A DNA stretch of 28,162 nt from Deltaproteobacteria bacterium (GTDB taxonomy: Bacteria; Desulfobacterota; DSM-4660; Desulfatiglandales; B25-G16): NCBI GenBank assembly GCA_018400255.1, contig JAGYMO010000224.1:1-28162 (forward strand), given 5' to 3'. Shown one piece after another: positions 1 to 8,051 of the stretch. The notes beneath the pieces were generated by a model that saw only the letters and a list, made by a program, of their open reading frames with translations, searched no databases and was not told the DNA's origin. The position numbers were made by a program, and so were the translations under genes. Positions within the stretch are counted from its first letter, which is position 1, and every line of letters begins with the position of its first letter.

Positions 1-38
1 AGAGGCACAGAGTCTTTGAGACGCATTATTTCTTCTTT

Positions 39-91
39 GCGCCTGCCTGTGGGTGTTAGCACGCGGACAGGTGCATCGCACAGGCAGGCGC
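39..91. repeat. 13-bp perfect inverted repeat with 27-nt loop
   Basis: GCGCCTGCCTGTG at 39-51 is exactly complementary to CACAGGCAGGCGC at 79-91. The loop (52-78) contains a further GGACAGG, a partial copy of the arm, and CAGACAGG follows at 91-98, so the ACAGG unit recurs several times. No T-run follows on either strand, so this does not look like a simple terminator. It resembles a dispersed intergenic hairpin element. Confidence 0.75.
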
Positions 92-142
92 AGACAGGCC
101 TTTGCCACGTTGTCCCTTTGTGACCCTGGCCCAGACCTGGCA

Positions 143-253
143 TTGCGACAAACAAGCATATAACACCGCTTAGTAAAGTAATAAATATTTGACTACATTG
201 CACATAACTCGCGTCCCCCCGATCCCGTCACGGTCTAGGGGCGGGGAGGGCAG
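143..253 (+). repeat. 111-nt repeat, left copy (matches 28053-28162)
   Basis: This segment begins TTGCGACAAACAAGCATATA and ends CGGGGAGGGCAG. It matches the last 110 nt of the window in the same orientation, with about a dozen substitutions and one 1-nt length difference (counted by eye). Similarity stops abruptly on the left at 143, where the flanks differ (CCTGGCA here, GCCATGTC at the other copy). The right part, from the CCGATCCCGTCACGGTCT core onward, can form a long GC-rich hairpin, which is better paired in the right-hand copy. It encodes no obvious protein. Confidence 0.85.
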
Positions 254-487
254 GCTTAACCAGATACAATTAATAACCTAAACTCTCCGCGTGTCGAAGC
301 GAAGCGGAAATCCCGTTAACGGGGTCACGGAGCCTCCTCAGCGGGGAAGGCGAGGGTTTTTCTCCCATTCCCCGAAGGGGACAATAATCCATAACATATT
401 AATCTTCAAGGCCCTTCCACATTAAACAAATCCAAAGAAATATTACAGATGAGGTAAGGTCAGCACCTTGATATCTTCACAAACACA

Positions 488-1717
488 TTAGTTTAATGAT
501 TCAATTTTTTTATTTAGCCTAACAGCAATCTCATCTATGAAACCTTTAGTATCTACCCTTACGTTATTTGTATTTTCTTCAGCAACATTAATCAAATCAG
601 CCGTCATTATACCTGATTCGATAGTATCTATCGCCGATTCTTCTAACATATTCGAAAATCTCACAAGGCTGCTGTTTTTATCAATCTCACCACGCTTTTG
701 GAGACAGCCGGACCAAGCAAAAATGATTGCCATAGGGTTTGTGGAGGTTTCCTCTTTATTTAGATACCTATAATAGTGCTTTCTAACGGTCCCATGAGCT
801 GCCTCATACTCAAAATATCCATTCGGAGAGACTAACGTAGAGGTCATCATGGCAATACTTCCATATGCAGCGGCAATCATATCGGACATGACATCTCCAT
901 CATAATTTTTTAATGCCCAGAGCATTCCGCCTTTGGACCGAATTATTCTCGCGGCAGCATCATCAATTAAGGAAAAAAAATATTTAATATTAGCGCTCTG
1001 AAATTTCGTAAACCAATTTTCCCTGTATTCCTCGTCAAATATTTCACGGAATCGGTAGTCATAGGTTTTTGATATAGTATCCTTCACACTGAACCAAAGG
1101 TCCATGCCCTGCTCAAATGCGTGTCTAAAACAAGACTTTGCAAAACTCCGTATTGATCGATCTGTGTTGTAAATTCCTTGTATAATGCCAGGACCTGCAA
1201 AATGAGTGATAGTTTTTTCTTCCTTTTTTCCACCATTATTTGATGGTGAAAAGGATATGACTGCTTTACCCGGACTCGGGACCCTAATCTCCGCATTGCT
1301 ATAGACGTCCCCATAGGCATGCCTGCCTATTATTATAGGCTTTTCCCATGAAACGACAAGGGGTTTAATATTCCTGACAATAATGGGCTTTCTAAATACA
1401 GTCCCATCAAGTATAGACCGTATAGTTCCATTAGGGCTTGCCCAGATCTTTTTGAGACTATATTCCTCCACCCTTTCTTTATCCGGAGTTATGGTTGCGC
1501 ACTTTACACCAACACCATATCTCTTTATAGCATTTGCTGCATCTATTGTTACTTGATCATCAGTTCTATCTCTATTTTTTATGTGAAGATCGAAATATTG
1601 TGAGGCAAAATCAACATGTGGGAAAATAAGCCTAGCTTTAATCATTTTCCATATAACCCTGGCCATCTCGTCACCGTCAATCTCAACAATCGGTGTTTTC
1701 ACTTGTATCTTTTCCAT
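488..1717 (-). CDS. icd: Isocitrate dehydrogenase, NADP-type (eukaryote-like subfamily)
   Basis: This cytoplasmic enzyme oxidatively decarboxylates isocitrate to 2-oxoglutarate. The 409 residues span the full family length (human IDH1 has 414) and residue numbering is almost the same. Substrate residues are all visible: Ser94, Asn96 and Arg100 in SPNGTIR, Arg109, Arg132 in GRHAYGD, Tyr139 and Lys212. The metal-binding aspartates are Asp252, Asp275 and Asp279 (IDD, YDGDVMSD). The cofactor loop EAAHGTV is followed by Arg-Lys-His where human IDH1 has Thr-Arg-His, so the 2'-phosphate contact is altered but still basic; NADP remains the likelier cofactor. The ATG is preceded by GGAG at good spacing. 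It appears to be a single gene, with a 13-nt palindrome just upstream and no TCA-cycle neighbours. The sequence looks intact. Confidence 0.95.
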   Translation of the reverse strand: MEKIQVKTPIVEIDGDEMARVIWKMIKARLIFPHVDFASQYFDLHIKNRDRTDDQVTIDAANAIKRYGVGVKCATITPDKERVEEYSLKKIWASPNGTIRSILDGTVFRKPIIVRNIKPLVVSWEKPIIIGRHAYGDVYSNAEIRVPSPGKAVISFSPSNNGGKKEEKTITHFAGPGIIQGIYNTDRSIRSFAKSCFRHAFEQGMDLWFSVKDTISKTYDYRFREIFDEEYRENWFTKFQSANIKYFFSLIDDAAARIIRSKGGMLWALKNYDGDVMSDMIAAAYGSIAMMTSTLVSPNGYFEYEAAHGTVRKHYYRYLNKEETSTNPMAIIFAWSGCLQKRGEIDKNSSLVRFSNMLEESAIDTIESGIMTADLINVAEENTNNVRVDTKGFIDEIAVRLNKKIESLN

Positions 1718-2138
1718 TGCATGTCTCTCCGTTCACTGTGAACAATCTTATTTGCCACTGCCAACATTTTGTCGATAAGCTAATCTGTTCCTTCCTAAGA
1801 AAAATCTTAAGGGGAATACACCTCGTATTGATTAGGGGGTTATCTTAAAAAACGTGGGGTTATAGGGTGACCCTATAGCCAGTTATAAAGTGACCGTAAG
1901 AATCGGTACTTTTCGGCAACAATAGAGGCAATATAGACAAAAAAATAGGCCATATTTTTTGAAATATAACGTTTAATAGAGTGGGTTGCGATAACTAATT
2001 AAAAAAAATTATTTATTGCAATTGACAACCCTTTCTTGATATCGGGTGAATCTAAGCAGTAAGTGAATAGAAATCAAGTGAATAGCTCTTTTTAAGAAAA
2101 TCCGGTGCGGCGGTTAATGATATTTTTCTGAAAATTTT
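1718..2138 (-). promoter_or_regulatory. 421-nt upstream region of isocitrate dehydrogenase
   Basis: No gene is visible. A perfect palindrome GTTCAC-T-GTGAAC (1731-1743) sits just before the ribosome-binding site of the dehydrogenase. Further upstream, GTTATAGGGTGACC (1859-1872) recurs as GTTATAAAGTGACC (1882-1895), a 23-nt period close to two helical turns, and the first unit lies in an imperfect palindrome (1858-1880, centre 1869). AAGTGAATAG occurs twice, at 2061-2070 and 2076-2085. These look like regulator-binding sites. I could not find a convincing -35/-10 pair. Confidence 0.5.
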
Positions 2139-3545
2139 CTAATTTACTGAATTGTCGCGGAGAAAGTAATTTTTATCGACAAGATGATCAATCCCATTTC
2201 GATTTTCCAAAACCAGCCCCTCATTGCCCCCGTTAAGAACCTGATAAAGAAGAAAATTAGTATTTCTCTCAAGCTGGCACATGGTGTCTCTGAGAGCCTT
2301 GAGTTGTTTCAAGGCCTTTTTTGATTTTTCCTGATAAGGTATATTAATGTTGGAGTTATCTAATATATCAATAACATGATCAAGGGAAGAGTTATTAAAA
2401 CTATCATCATTTCCATAAATAAGCCTTACCCACTCTGTTTTGGTCTCGTCCGGAATTTTTTTGTAATTGTTAATTATATCTGTATCCTGACCAAAATAAA
2501 GCGACTTTTCCAGCTTACCTATATTGTCCCAAACAATTGTTTCCTTTTCATCATCGTGCGGAATTTTAGTAAACAAATTGGTCCATCTTTCTTTTATCTG
2601 CATATTCAGCCAGTTTATCCCTTTTTCAGTGGGCAAGGAAAGCTCAAGAAATTTGTTGTGAGCATCCATTAAATTTTTTCGAAGCTCGCTGTCTTCTTCA
2701 TCTAAATTAATTAAGATATCATTTAATTCCTTAATAGCCTTAAATTTTACGTCTTTCTCCTCTCTATTCTCTAAGATCATCCTCTCCCACTGGTCCCTCA
2801 AATACCCTATTTCCTGTTTGATAAGGGAAAAAATTAATGCAGATTTTGTAATAGCATTCCGAAGAGAGTCGGCAAGTATATTAAAAGCATTGAGTCTGTC
2901 CTTTGCCAATCTCTGCATAGTCTTCATGGAATCATCCCGCAACCTGTGGGAAAGCAATTCTGTCCCAAGAGAGCGAGAGAGTCTCTTCATGATAATAGTC
3001 TCATTACTTCCTATTTTTATGGTATATGGTTTAAAATGAATCTTAATAACTGCAATAACAATATAGTCGCTTTCCTTCCATATAAGATCGTCTTTATAAT
3101 CCTTTATAAATTGCGACGACATATATGCATCTGATTGGGCATCTGACTTATGCAATAGCACAGGCTCCATATGGAAGAAATCGTCAGGTTTACCCTCCAC
3201 TTGCATCAAAATATTCCGTGAATCATTTGTTGGTTCTTCAGAGGTCCAGCTTTTTTGTTTCTCGACACACCAGGCCATTGCTTCAAGCGCTCTTCCTGGC
3301 TCATCCCTGTACTCTGACCATTTTTTACCAGGATGGTTATACTCAGATTCATAAGGAAGCCCCCATGATATCTTTGTATTACCATTGCTGATAATACCAG
3401 ATGTTATTCGCTCCGCGGTTAGGTCAGGCGGTGGTCCAATCCTGTAAATAGTTCCCTTAAACGCATTAGGCATGCATAAGAGAATCGTTTCTATCATTTC
3501 CCTGCAAACTGCCTCTAATGCAGTTTTTTCCATGTCCGAAAACAA
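2139..3545 (-). CDS. Hypothetical protein with long helical (DHp/coiled-coil-like) region
   Basis: I do not assign a function to this 468-residue protein. It has no signal peptide and no membrane segment, so it should be cytoplasmic. Residues 1-180 look globular and mixed alpha/beta, with aromatic- and proline-rich stretches and a hydrophobic strand pair near 160-180. Residues 185-300 are strongly helical and charged, beginning LGTELLSHRLRDD, which loosely recalls the dimerisation helix of sensor kinases; no kinase ATP-binding motifs (N, G1 or G2 boxes) follow. Residues 300-468 are again helical. The chosen start is TTG, because AGAGGAG lies 8 nt before it; the next ATG (3534) would be too far from that site. 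The gene is apparently monocistronic. It could be a sensor or scaffold protein of a lineage-specific family. Confidence 0.75.
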   Translation of the reverse strand: MFSDMEKTALEAVCREMIETILLCMPNAFKGTIYRIGPPPDLTAERITSGIISNGNTKISWGLPYESEYNHPGKKWSEYRDEPGRALEAMAWCVEKQKSWTSEEPTNDSRNILMQVEGKPDDFFHMEPVLLHKSDAQSDAYMSSQFIKDYKDDLIWKESDYIVIAVIKIHFKPYTIKIGSNETIIMKRLSRSLGTELLSHRLRDDSMKTMQRLAKDRLNAFNILADSLRNAITKSALIFSLIKQEIGYLRDQWERMILENREEKDVKFKAIKELNDILINLDEEDSELRKNLMDAHNKFLELSLPTEKGINWLNMQIKERWTNLFTKIPHDDEKETIVWDNIGKLEKSLYFGQDTDIINNYKKIPDETKTEWVRLIYGNDDSFNNSSLDHVIDILDNSNINIPYQEKSKKALKQLKALRDTMCQLERNTNFLLYQVLNGGNEGLVLENRNGIDHLVDKNYFLRDNSVN

Positions 3546-3941
3546 TATTTAATCTCCTCTTATTTTATCATATCTAAAATTTATATGCAATTTTTATACC
3601 AATTGCATGCCGTCAAAAAACAAGCTTTTACTTTTTTTAATGAACTTTAGCTTAAAAAAACAACCTTTAACCATTGTAAAAGGTTTAAGCAAATATGCCT
3701 TATATACAGCCTTAATCTATTTTAGTCAACCTTAAATAATTACTGTAATAATAGTTGTTTTCGTGTTATTTTTAATCGCTGATTTGAGACATTAATTAAT
3801 TTAAATTATACATTATAATTATGAATTAATTGTATTTATATTAATAGATATAGATTATAATTATATTAAGCTTCATATGAACCAAAAATACATGATTGTC
3901 AAGCAAAAAATGACAAAAAATTACAAAAATGGTGAGCAACC
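3546..3941. promoter_or_regulatory. AT-rich divergent intergenic region
   Basis: This 396-nt gap separates a minus-strand gene from the plus-strand DMT transporter, so it should hold promoters for both. It is extremely AT-rich between about 3780 and 3880, where ATTATAATTAT occurs twice. An 8-bp perfect inverted repeat, ATGCAATT (3585-3592) and AATTGCAT (3601-3608), lies about 40 nt upstream of the hypothetical gene start and could be an operator. I see no coding remnant. Confidence 0.5.
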
Positions 3942-4844
3942 TTGTTTAAGACCATTTTCTTGGTGTCTATTGGCATTGTAGCCATCTCCTTTGCCTCTAT
4001 CTTTATAAAATTTTGTGAAGATGTGCCATCAATTATGATAGCATCATACCGCCTTACTATATCATCTATAATCCTGTTGATCATTGCAAAGGCCAAAGGG
4101 GTACAATTTCTTAGTTTTACAAAAAAACAACTCGCCCTTGCGTTAATTGGGGGAATTTTTCTATCTCTTCACTTTTTCTTCTGGATCAGCTCACTGAAGT
4201 TTACCTCTGTTGCCAGCAGTGTTGTTCTAGTCACAACAAACCCCATTTTTATAGGAATATTCTCATATTTTTTTCTCAAGGAAAAACAGCCAGTCGAAAT
4301 CATTTATGGCATTATCCTGTCTTTTTTAGGAGGCTTTACACTGGCAATTGGTGATAGCGGCCTGCAAGGTCTTACTATTAAAAACACCTCATATTTGTTT
4401 GGGGATTTTCTGGCCCTCTTAGGCGCCATTATGGCCAGTGGCTATCTAATTATCGGCTCAATATTAAGAAAAAATTTAGATATCCTGCCATATACATCCT
4501 CAGTTTATACGTTTTCCGCATCAATTCTATTAATGACCTCAATATGTCTTAAGGTTCCATTTTTCGGATATAACTCAAGATCTTATGTGTATTTATTCCT
4601 TCTTGCCATTATTCCGCAATTAATAGGTCATACTGCTTTTAACTGGGCCTTGAGGCATCTAAGAGCAAATATGGTTGCAATTACCATATTAGGAGAACCT
4701 ATCGGCGCATCCTTACTGGCATATTTTATATTCGGGGAGATTGTAAAACCGATCCAATTCCTGGGCATTATTTTTATCTTCCTTGCTATCTTTATTTCTT
4801 CAAAAAAAGGTAAAAGGCCATCTCTATCAAAAAATCAACTATAG
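3942..4844 (+). CDS. DMT-superfamily transporter, two EamA domains
   Basis: A 300-residue inner-membrane protein with about ten hydrophobic segments arranged as two EamA repeats (roughly 5-135 and 150-290), the usual length and layout for drug/metabolite transporters. Typical family features are the early SFASIFIKF helix, the loop FFLKEK after the first repeat, and the GEPIGASLLAYFIFGE stretch near the end of the second. Such proteins usually export amino acids or other metabolites, but the substrate cannot be read from sequence. The start is TTG, chosen because GGTGAG lies 5 nt upstream and the frame begins directly with the first membrane helix. It is the last gene before the amino-acid ABC operon, but a promoter lies between them, so they are probably transcribed separately. 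Confidence 0.88.
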   Translation: MFKTIFLVSIGIVAISFASIFIKFCEDVPSIMIASYRLTISSIILLIIAKAKGVQFLSFTKKQLALALIGGIFLSLHFFFWISSLKFTSVASSVVLVTTNPIFIGIFSYFFLKEKQPVEIIYGIILSFLGGFTLAIGDSGLQGLTIKNTSYLFGDFLALLGAIMASGYLIIGSILRKNLDILPYTSSVYTFSASILLMTSICLKVPFFGYNSRSYVYLFLLAIIPQLIGHTAFNWALRHLRANMVAITILGEPIGASLLAYFIFGEIVKPIQFLGIIFIFLAIFISSKKGKRPSLSKNQL

Positions 4845-4847
4845 GCC

Positions 4848-4889
4848 CCTATCATAGAAATTTTTAAATGCCCCATTTCTAATGATAGG
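4848..4889. repeat. Inverted repeat after the DMT transporter gene
   Basis: CCTATCATAGAAAT pairs with ATTTCTAATGATAGG, a stem of about 14 bp with a single bulged base, beginning 3 nt past the transporter stop codon. No T-run follows on the plus strand (ATGGAAAA follows), so it is not a textbook intrinsic terminator. It may protect the mRNA 3' end or end transcription with help from a factor. Confidence 0.55.
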
Positions 4890-4942
4890 ATGGAAAATAG
4901 CCATCAAAATTTCTCCAAGTAGGCCCTATCCCAACAAAGATG

Positions 4943-4970
4943 TTGACATTATCCTTAAATAACTTATAAA
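4943..4970 (+). promoter_or_regulatory. Sigma70-type promoter of the amino-acid ABC operon
   Basis: TTGACA (4943-4948) is a perfect -35 box, and TATAAA (4965-4970) after a 16-nt spacer matches five of six -10 positions. Transcription would start near 4977 and give a leader of about 197 nt before the binding-protein ATG. The leader holds a small hairpin ATAGCAA-ATA-TTGCTAT (4995-5011) and a purine-rich AAGGGAGGGGGGTGAG tract (5075-5090). It also holds a possible six-codon frame at 5134-5154 (GTG start, GGGAG upstream). Confidence 0.65.
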
Positions 4971-5173
4971 ACTATAAATTAATTTTGTTATTACATAGCA
5001 AATATTGCTATTTATTTTATTAATAGAATACCGGCCACAAAAATGATGTCTTTAAAAAATATCTTAACTATTTGAAGGGAGGGGGGTGAGATAAAACAAA
5101 TTAATTAAACCAAAAGAGAGGGAGCCTAATTAAGTGCACCATGAAAAATTTTAATTAATGAAAGGAATTCGAA

Positions 5174-6016
5174 ATGAAAAAGCTATTTTTTGCATTAATC
5201 AGTCTTATAATTATTGGATCGTTTTGCGCAGTTTCTGTAATGGCCATAACACCCGAAGACATCGCCAAGGCATCTGCCCTTGAAGAAATATTGAAGCGCG
5301 GGAAACTTTTAGTAGGACTTGAGGCAGGTTATCAACCATTTGAAATGCAGGATGAAAAAGGAAATATTGTTGGTTTTGATGTAGATATGGCCTACGAAAT
5401 GGGTAAGGCTATTTTTGGTAAAGGCGGAGAGAAAAAGGTTGAAATTGTTAATACGGCCTGGGATGGTATCATACCTGGACTAATGACACACAAATATGAC
5501 ATTATCATGGCAGGCATGACGGTTCTTCAAAGCCGAAATCTTAAAGTAAACTTCTGCGAGCCGTATTATTATATAGGCCAGACCTTACTGATCAACAAAA
5601 AAGATAAGGATAAGATTAAAAGCTATAAGGATTTAAACAAAAAAGGCGTTATCGTAACCAGCAAGCTGGGGGTAACAGGGGCATTTACAGCGGAAAAATT
5701 AATGCCACAGGCGACCCTTAGGCTATTTAAAACAGAGGCGGAGGGTGCCCTTCAAGTAGCAAATGGCCTGGCAGATGCATATATTTATGACGAGCCCCAG
5801 GTCAGGGTCTTTGCAGCCAAATACAAAGAAACAACCATGGGGCTTTTTGAGCCGTTAACATACGAGCCTCTTGCATGGGCTGTGCGCAAGGGTGATCCAG
5901 ACTTTATTAACTTTCTTAACAATTTTCTGGCCCAAGTCCGAGGGGATGGCCGCTGGGAACAACTTAAACAAAAATGGTTTGTTGACTATGTAGAGGAAAT
6001 GGCCAAAAAGCAGTAA
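5174..6016 (+). CDS. Amino-acid ABC transporter, periplasmic binding protein (SBP_bac_3)
   Basis: Captures a polar amino acid in the periplasm for import. The 280-residue protein starts with a signal peptide (MKKLFF, hydrophobic core, cleavage near Ala24 in SVMA) and no lipobox. The family 3 solute-binding fold fills the rest: the first strand KRGKLLVGLEAGYQPFE, then GNIVGFDVDMAYEMG, the hinge region AWDGIIPGLMTHKYDII, and GMTVLQSRNLKVNF before the second lobe. The length is usual for the family. ATG is preceded by AAAGGAA. It heads an operon with a permease and an ATPase and is followed at once by a hairpin with a T-rich tail. Ligand identity (glutamate, glutamine, cystine or other) cannot be decided. 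Confidence 0.93.
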   Translation: MKKLFFALISLIIIGSFCAVSVMAITPEDIAKASALEEILKRGKLLVGLEAGYQPFEMQDEKGNIVGFDVDMAYEMGKAIFGKGGEKKVEIVNTAWDGIIPGLMTHKYDIIMAGMTVLQSRNLKVNFCEPYYYIGQTLLINKKDKDKIKSYKDLNKKGVIVTSKLGVTGAFTAEKLMPQATLRLFKTEAEGALQVANGLADAYIYDEPQVRVFAAKYKETTMGLFEPLTYEPLAWAVRKGDPDFINFLNNFLAQVRGDGRWEQLKQKWFVDYVEEMAKKQ

Positions 6017-6025
6017 ATAAAATGT

Positions 6026-6057
6026 AATGGGGGCCACTATACCGCCCCCATTTATTT
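6026..6057 (+). terminator. Hairpin with T-rich tail between binding-protein and permease genes
   Basis: AATGGGGGC (6026-6034) pairs perfectly with GCCCCCATT (6044-6052) over a 9-nt loop, and the tail reads TATTTC. It starts 9 nt past the binding-protein stop and lies inside the operon. It probably lets only part of the transcription through, or stabilises the upstream mRNA end, so that the binding protein is made in excess over permease and ATPase. Confidence 0.7.
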
Positions 6058-6164
6058 CAATCGATTACCTCTTGCCTCTTCCGCTAATACAATTGTAGAT
6101 AAAGACAGATGAAGGAAACCCAACTAGAAGTTCACGGCCATTCAATATAAAAAGGAGGCTTAGT

Positions 6165-6962
6165 TTGACGTTTAATAAAAGATCGCTTATCACATTAGCT
6201 GTACTGGCTATCCTCGTAACAGCAGCCTATTATTTCCTGATTAGACGGGGAATTACGTATATATGGCACTGGGAAAAAGTACCCGAAATGCTGTTTTATA
6301 TAGGTTCCAAATCTGCTGATGACCCAGTTGTTCGTTTACGTATGGGTGTGCTTATGATGGGCTTCGTGTTAACCTTAAAGATTTCTGTTTTGGCAACATT
6401 TTTCGGCATCATCATTGGAACCGTTGTGGGCATTGCGAGGCTATCCAAGGAACCCGTGACACGTGGACTTTCACTTGCCTATGTGGAGCTCATAAGAAAC
6501 ACGCCACTTCTTGTTCAAATCTTTATGATCTATTTCTTTGTCGGGTCTATACTGAGGCTATCTGCATTCGTAGCTGGTACTGCAGGTCTGTCAATATTTG
6601 CAGGTGCATATGTCGGAGAGATTGTCCGGTCCGGCATTCAATCAATCCATAAGGGGCAGATGGAGGCAGCACGATCTCTTGGCATGTCATATGCGCAAGC
6701 CATGCGTTACGTTATTCTTCCACAGGCATTCAAGCGCATTATACCCCCACTTGCCGGCCAGTTTATTTCTCTTATAAAAGATTCCTCTCTAGTATCCGTC
6801 ATTGCCTTGGCCGACCTTACCTTCCAGGGACAGCAGGCAGTTGCAAGATCTTATTATACCTTTGAGATATGGTTTACTGTGGCCTTTCTGTACCTTATTA
6901 TGACGTTCTCCCTGTCAATGGCAACCCAATTCGTTGAAAGGAGGTTATCGATCAGTGATTAA
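6165..6962 (+). CDS. Amino-acid ABC transporter permease (HisM/GlnP type)
   Basis: Inner-membrane channel subunit of the polar amino-acid importer, 265 residues. The N-terminus has one membrane helix, then a periplasmic stretch with WHWEKVPEM; the core has about five helices. The conserved YVELIRNTPLLVQ segment and the cytoplasmic EAA loop that docks onto the ATPase (EAARSLGMSYAQAMRYVILP) are intact. There is only one permease gene in this operon, so it may work as a homodimer. The start is TTG, 6 nt after a near-perfect AAGGAGG. It overlaps the ATPase gene by 8 nt. The same W-x-W-x-x-VP segment recurs in the two permeases at 24870-27640, so the three are close paralogues. Confidence 0.92.
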   Translation: MTFNKRSLITLAVLAILVTAAYYFLIRRGITYIWHWEKVPEMLFYIGSKSADDPVVRLRMGVLMMGFVLTLKISVLATFFGIIIGTVVGIARLSKEPVTRGLSLAYVELIRNTPLLVQIFMIYFFVGSILRLSAFVAGTAGLSIFAGAYVGEIVRSGIQSIHKGQMEAARSLGMSYAQAMRYVILPQAFKRIIPPLAGQFISLIKDSSLVSVIALADLTFQGQQAVARSYYTFEIWFTVAFLYLIMTFSLSMATQFVERRLSISD

Positions 6963-7692
6963 AGTTAAAAATGCATTCAAAACCTTTAGAACTCATGACC
7001 GTAGGGAGGTAAAGGCCCTGGTTGACTTCTCAGTACATATTAAAAAAGGAGAGGTAGTAGTATTTATAGGACCTAGCGGATCAGGGAAAAGTACATTCTT
7101 AAGATGTCTCAACCGACTTGAAGAGATAGACAGCGGCCAAATTTTTATCAATGACGTTGACATATATGGAAAGAAGGTAAATATCAATAAGGTACGGGAG
7201 GAGATAGGAATGGTATTTCAACTATTTAACCTCTTCCCTCACAAGACCGTTATGGAAAACGTCATTCTTGCTCAACAGATTGTGCGAAAGAGAAGGAGAA
7301 GCGAGGCTATTGAAATTGCTAAAGATCTGCTACATAAGGTAAACATTCTCGAAAAGGAAAGTAATTATCCATCACAGCTTTCAGGCGGCCAGCAACAAAG
7401 GGTGGCGATAGCCAGGGCACTTGCCATGCATCCCAAAATAATGATGTTTGATGAAGCCACATCAGCCCTTGACCCTGAAATGATTGGCGAGGTATTAGAC
7501 GTCATGAAAAAACTTGCAAAAGAGGGAATGACTATGGTTGTTGTAACACACGAAATGGGTTTCGCGAGAGAGGTCTCCGATCGCGTTGTCTTTATGGACT
7601 CAGGGCAGATTATTGAGGAAGGGACCGCGGAACATTTTTTCACAAACCCAATTCACGACAGGACAAAATTATTCCTTAGCCAAATCCTGTAA
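6955..7692 (+). CDS. Amino-acid ABC transporter ATPase (GlnQ/HisP type)
   Basis: Cytoplasmic subunit that powers amino-acid import. Numbered from the GTG, the motifs are: Walker A GPSGSGKST 39-47, Q-loop Gln89 in FQLFNLFPHKT, signature LSGGQQQR at 142-149, Walker B IMMFDE 162-167, and switch His199 in VVTHEMGFA. All are intact, and 245 residues is the normal length. I chose GTG at 6955 because AAGGAGG (6938-6944) precedes it by 10 nt, it overlaps the permease stop, and the product then begins MIKVKN, the family's usual start. A longer version from TTG at 6934 would lie on that ribosome-binding site. It is the only amino-acid-type ATPase in the window and may also serve the ATPase-less set at 24870-27640. 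Confidence 0.95.
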   Translation: MIKVKNAFKTFRTHDRREVKALVDFSVHIKKGEVVVFIGPSGSGKSTFLRCLNRLEEIDSGQIFINDVDIYGKKVNINKVREEIGMVFQLFNLFPHKTVMENVILAQQIVRKRRRSEAIEIAKDLLHKVNILEKESNYPSQLSGGQQQRVAIARALAMHPKIMMFDEATSALDPEMIGEVLDVMKKLAKEGMTMVVVTHEMGFAREVSDRVVFMDSGQIIEEGTAEHFFTNPIHDRTKLFLSQIL

Positions 7693-8051
7693 TCTACAAA
7701 GTTACATTGTTAAAAGCCATATAACTTGTATGGGACATTATGGTTTTTTAGATAACTGGTTAGTCCAGAAGTATTCTAGACCATGATCATCTCCTCCTCG
7801 TGGCCTTTATATACATGCGCCTTCCTCCAATTTCGTATACCCCCTGCTTATTTTAATGATGTAAAATCAAATGAGCTGAAAACCCAACTACGTGAGGCCT
7901 TTTTTGTTCGATAATTGCAACAATGACAAGCATGTACTCATAAAACTTTTTTTAAAATTAACACAAAAATTATCCTAAATAGTGTAGTATGCTAAACTAA
8001 ATTTTGTTTGTTACTATGCATCTTAGCTGATATGAATCCAAGCGAATCTTT
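7693..8051. other. 359-nt gap without gene
   Basis: No coding frame, RNA or clear terminator is visible. AAGTTA/TAACTT (about 7699-7731) form a weak inverted repeat just past the ATPase gene. The right half is AT-rich and probably carries the promoter of the SLC13-type gene, but no -35/-10 pair stands out. Confidence 0.5.

Larger units (their letters stand above)
1..487. other. Gene-free left end with structured, GC-richer DNA
   Basis: No open frame here looks like a protein. The stretch is richer in GC than its surroundings and full of short inverted repeats: a 13-bp perfect one at 39-51/79-91, the 111-nt repeat at 143-253, a 12-nt palindrome CCCGTTAACGGG at 312-323, and a TCCCC-GAA-GGGGA hairpin at 369-381. 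A small AAGGT/ACCTT hairpin lies at 456-469, just past the end of the isocitrate dehydrogenase gene. The segment between 280 and 330 can also pair CTCCG-GTG with CACGGAG. I see no recognised RNA family and no clear U-tailed terminator. Confidence 0.7.

Noticed and set aside
6934..6954. TTG start for the amino-acid ATPase
   Set aside because: It lies on the AAGGAGG ribosome-binding site that serves the GTG at 6955, and it adds residues not seen in the family.
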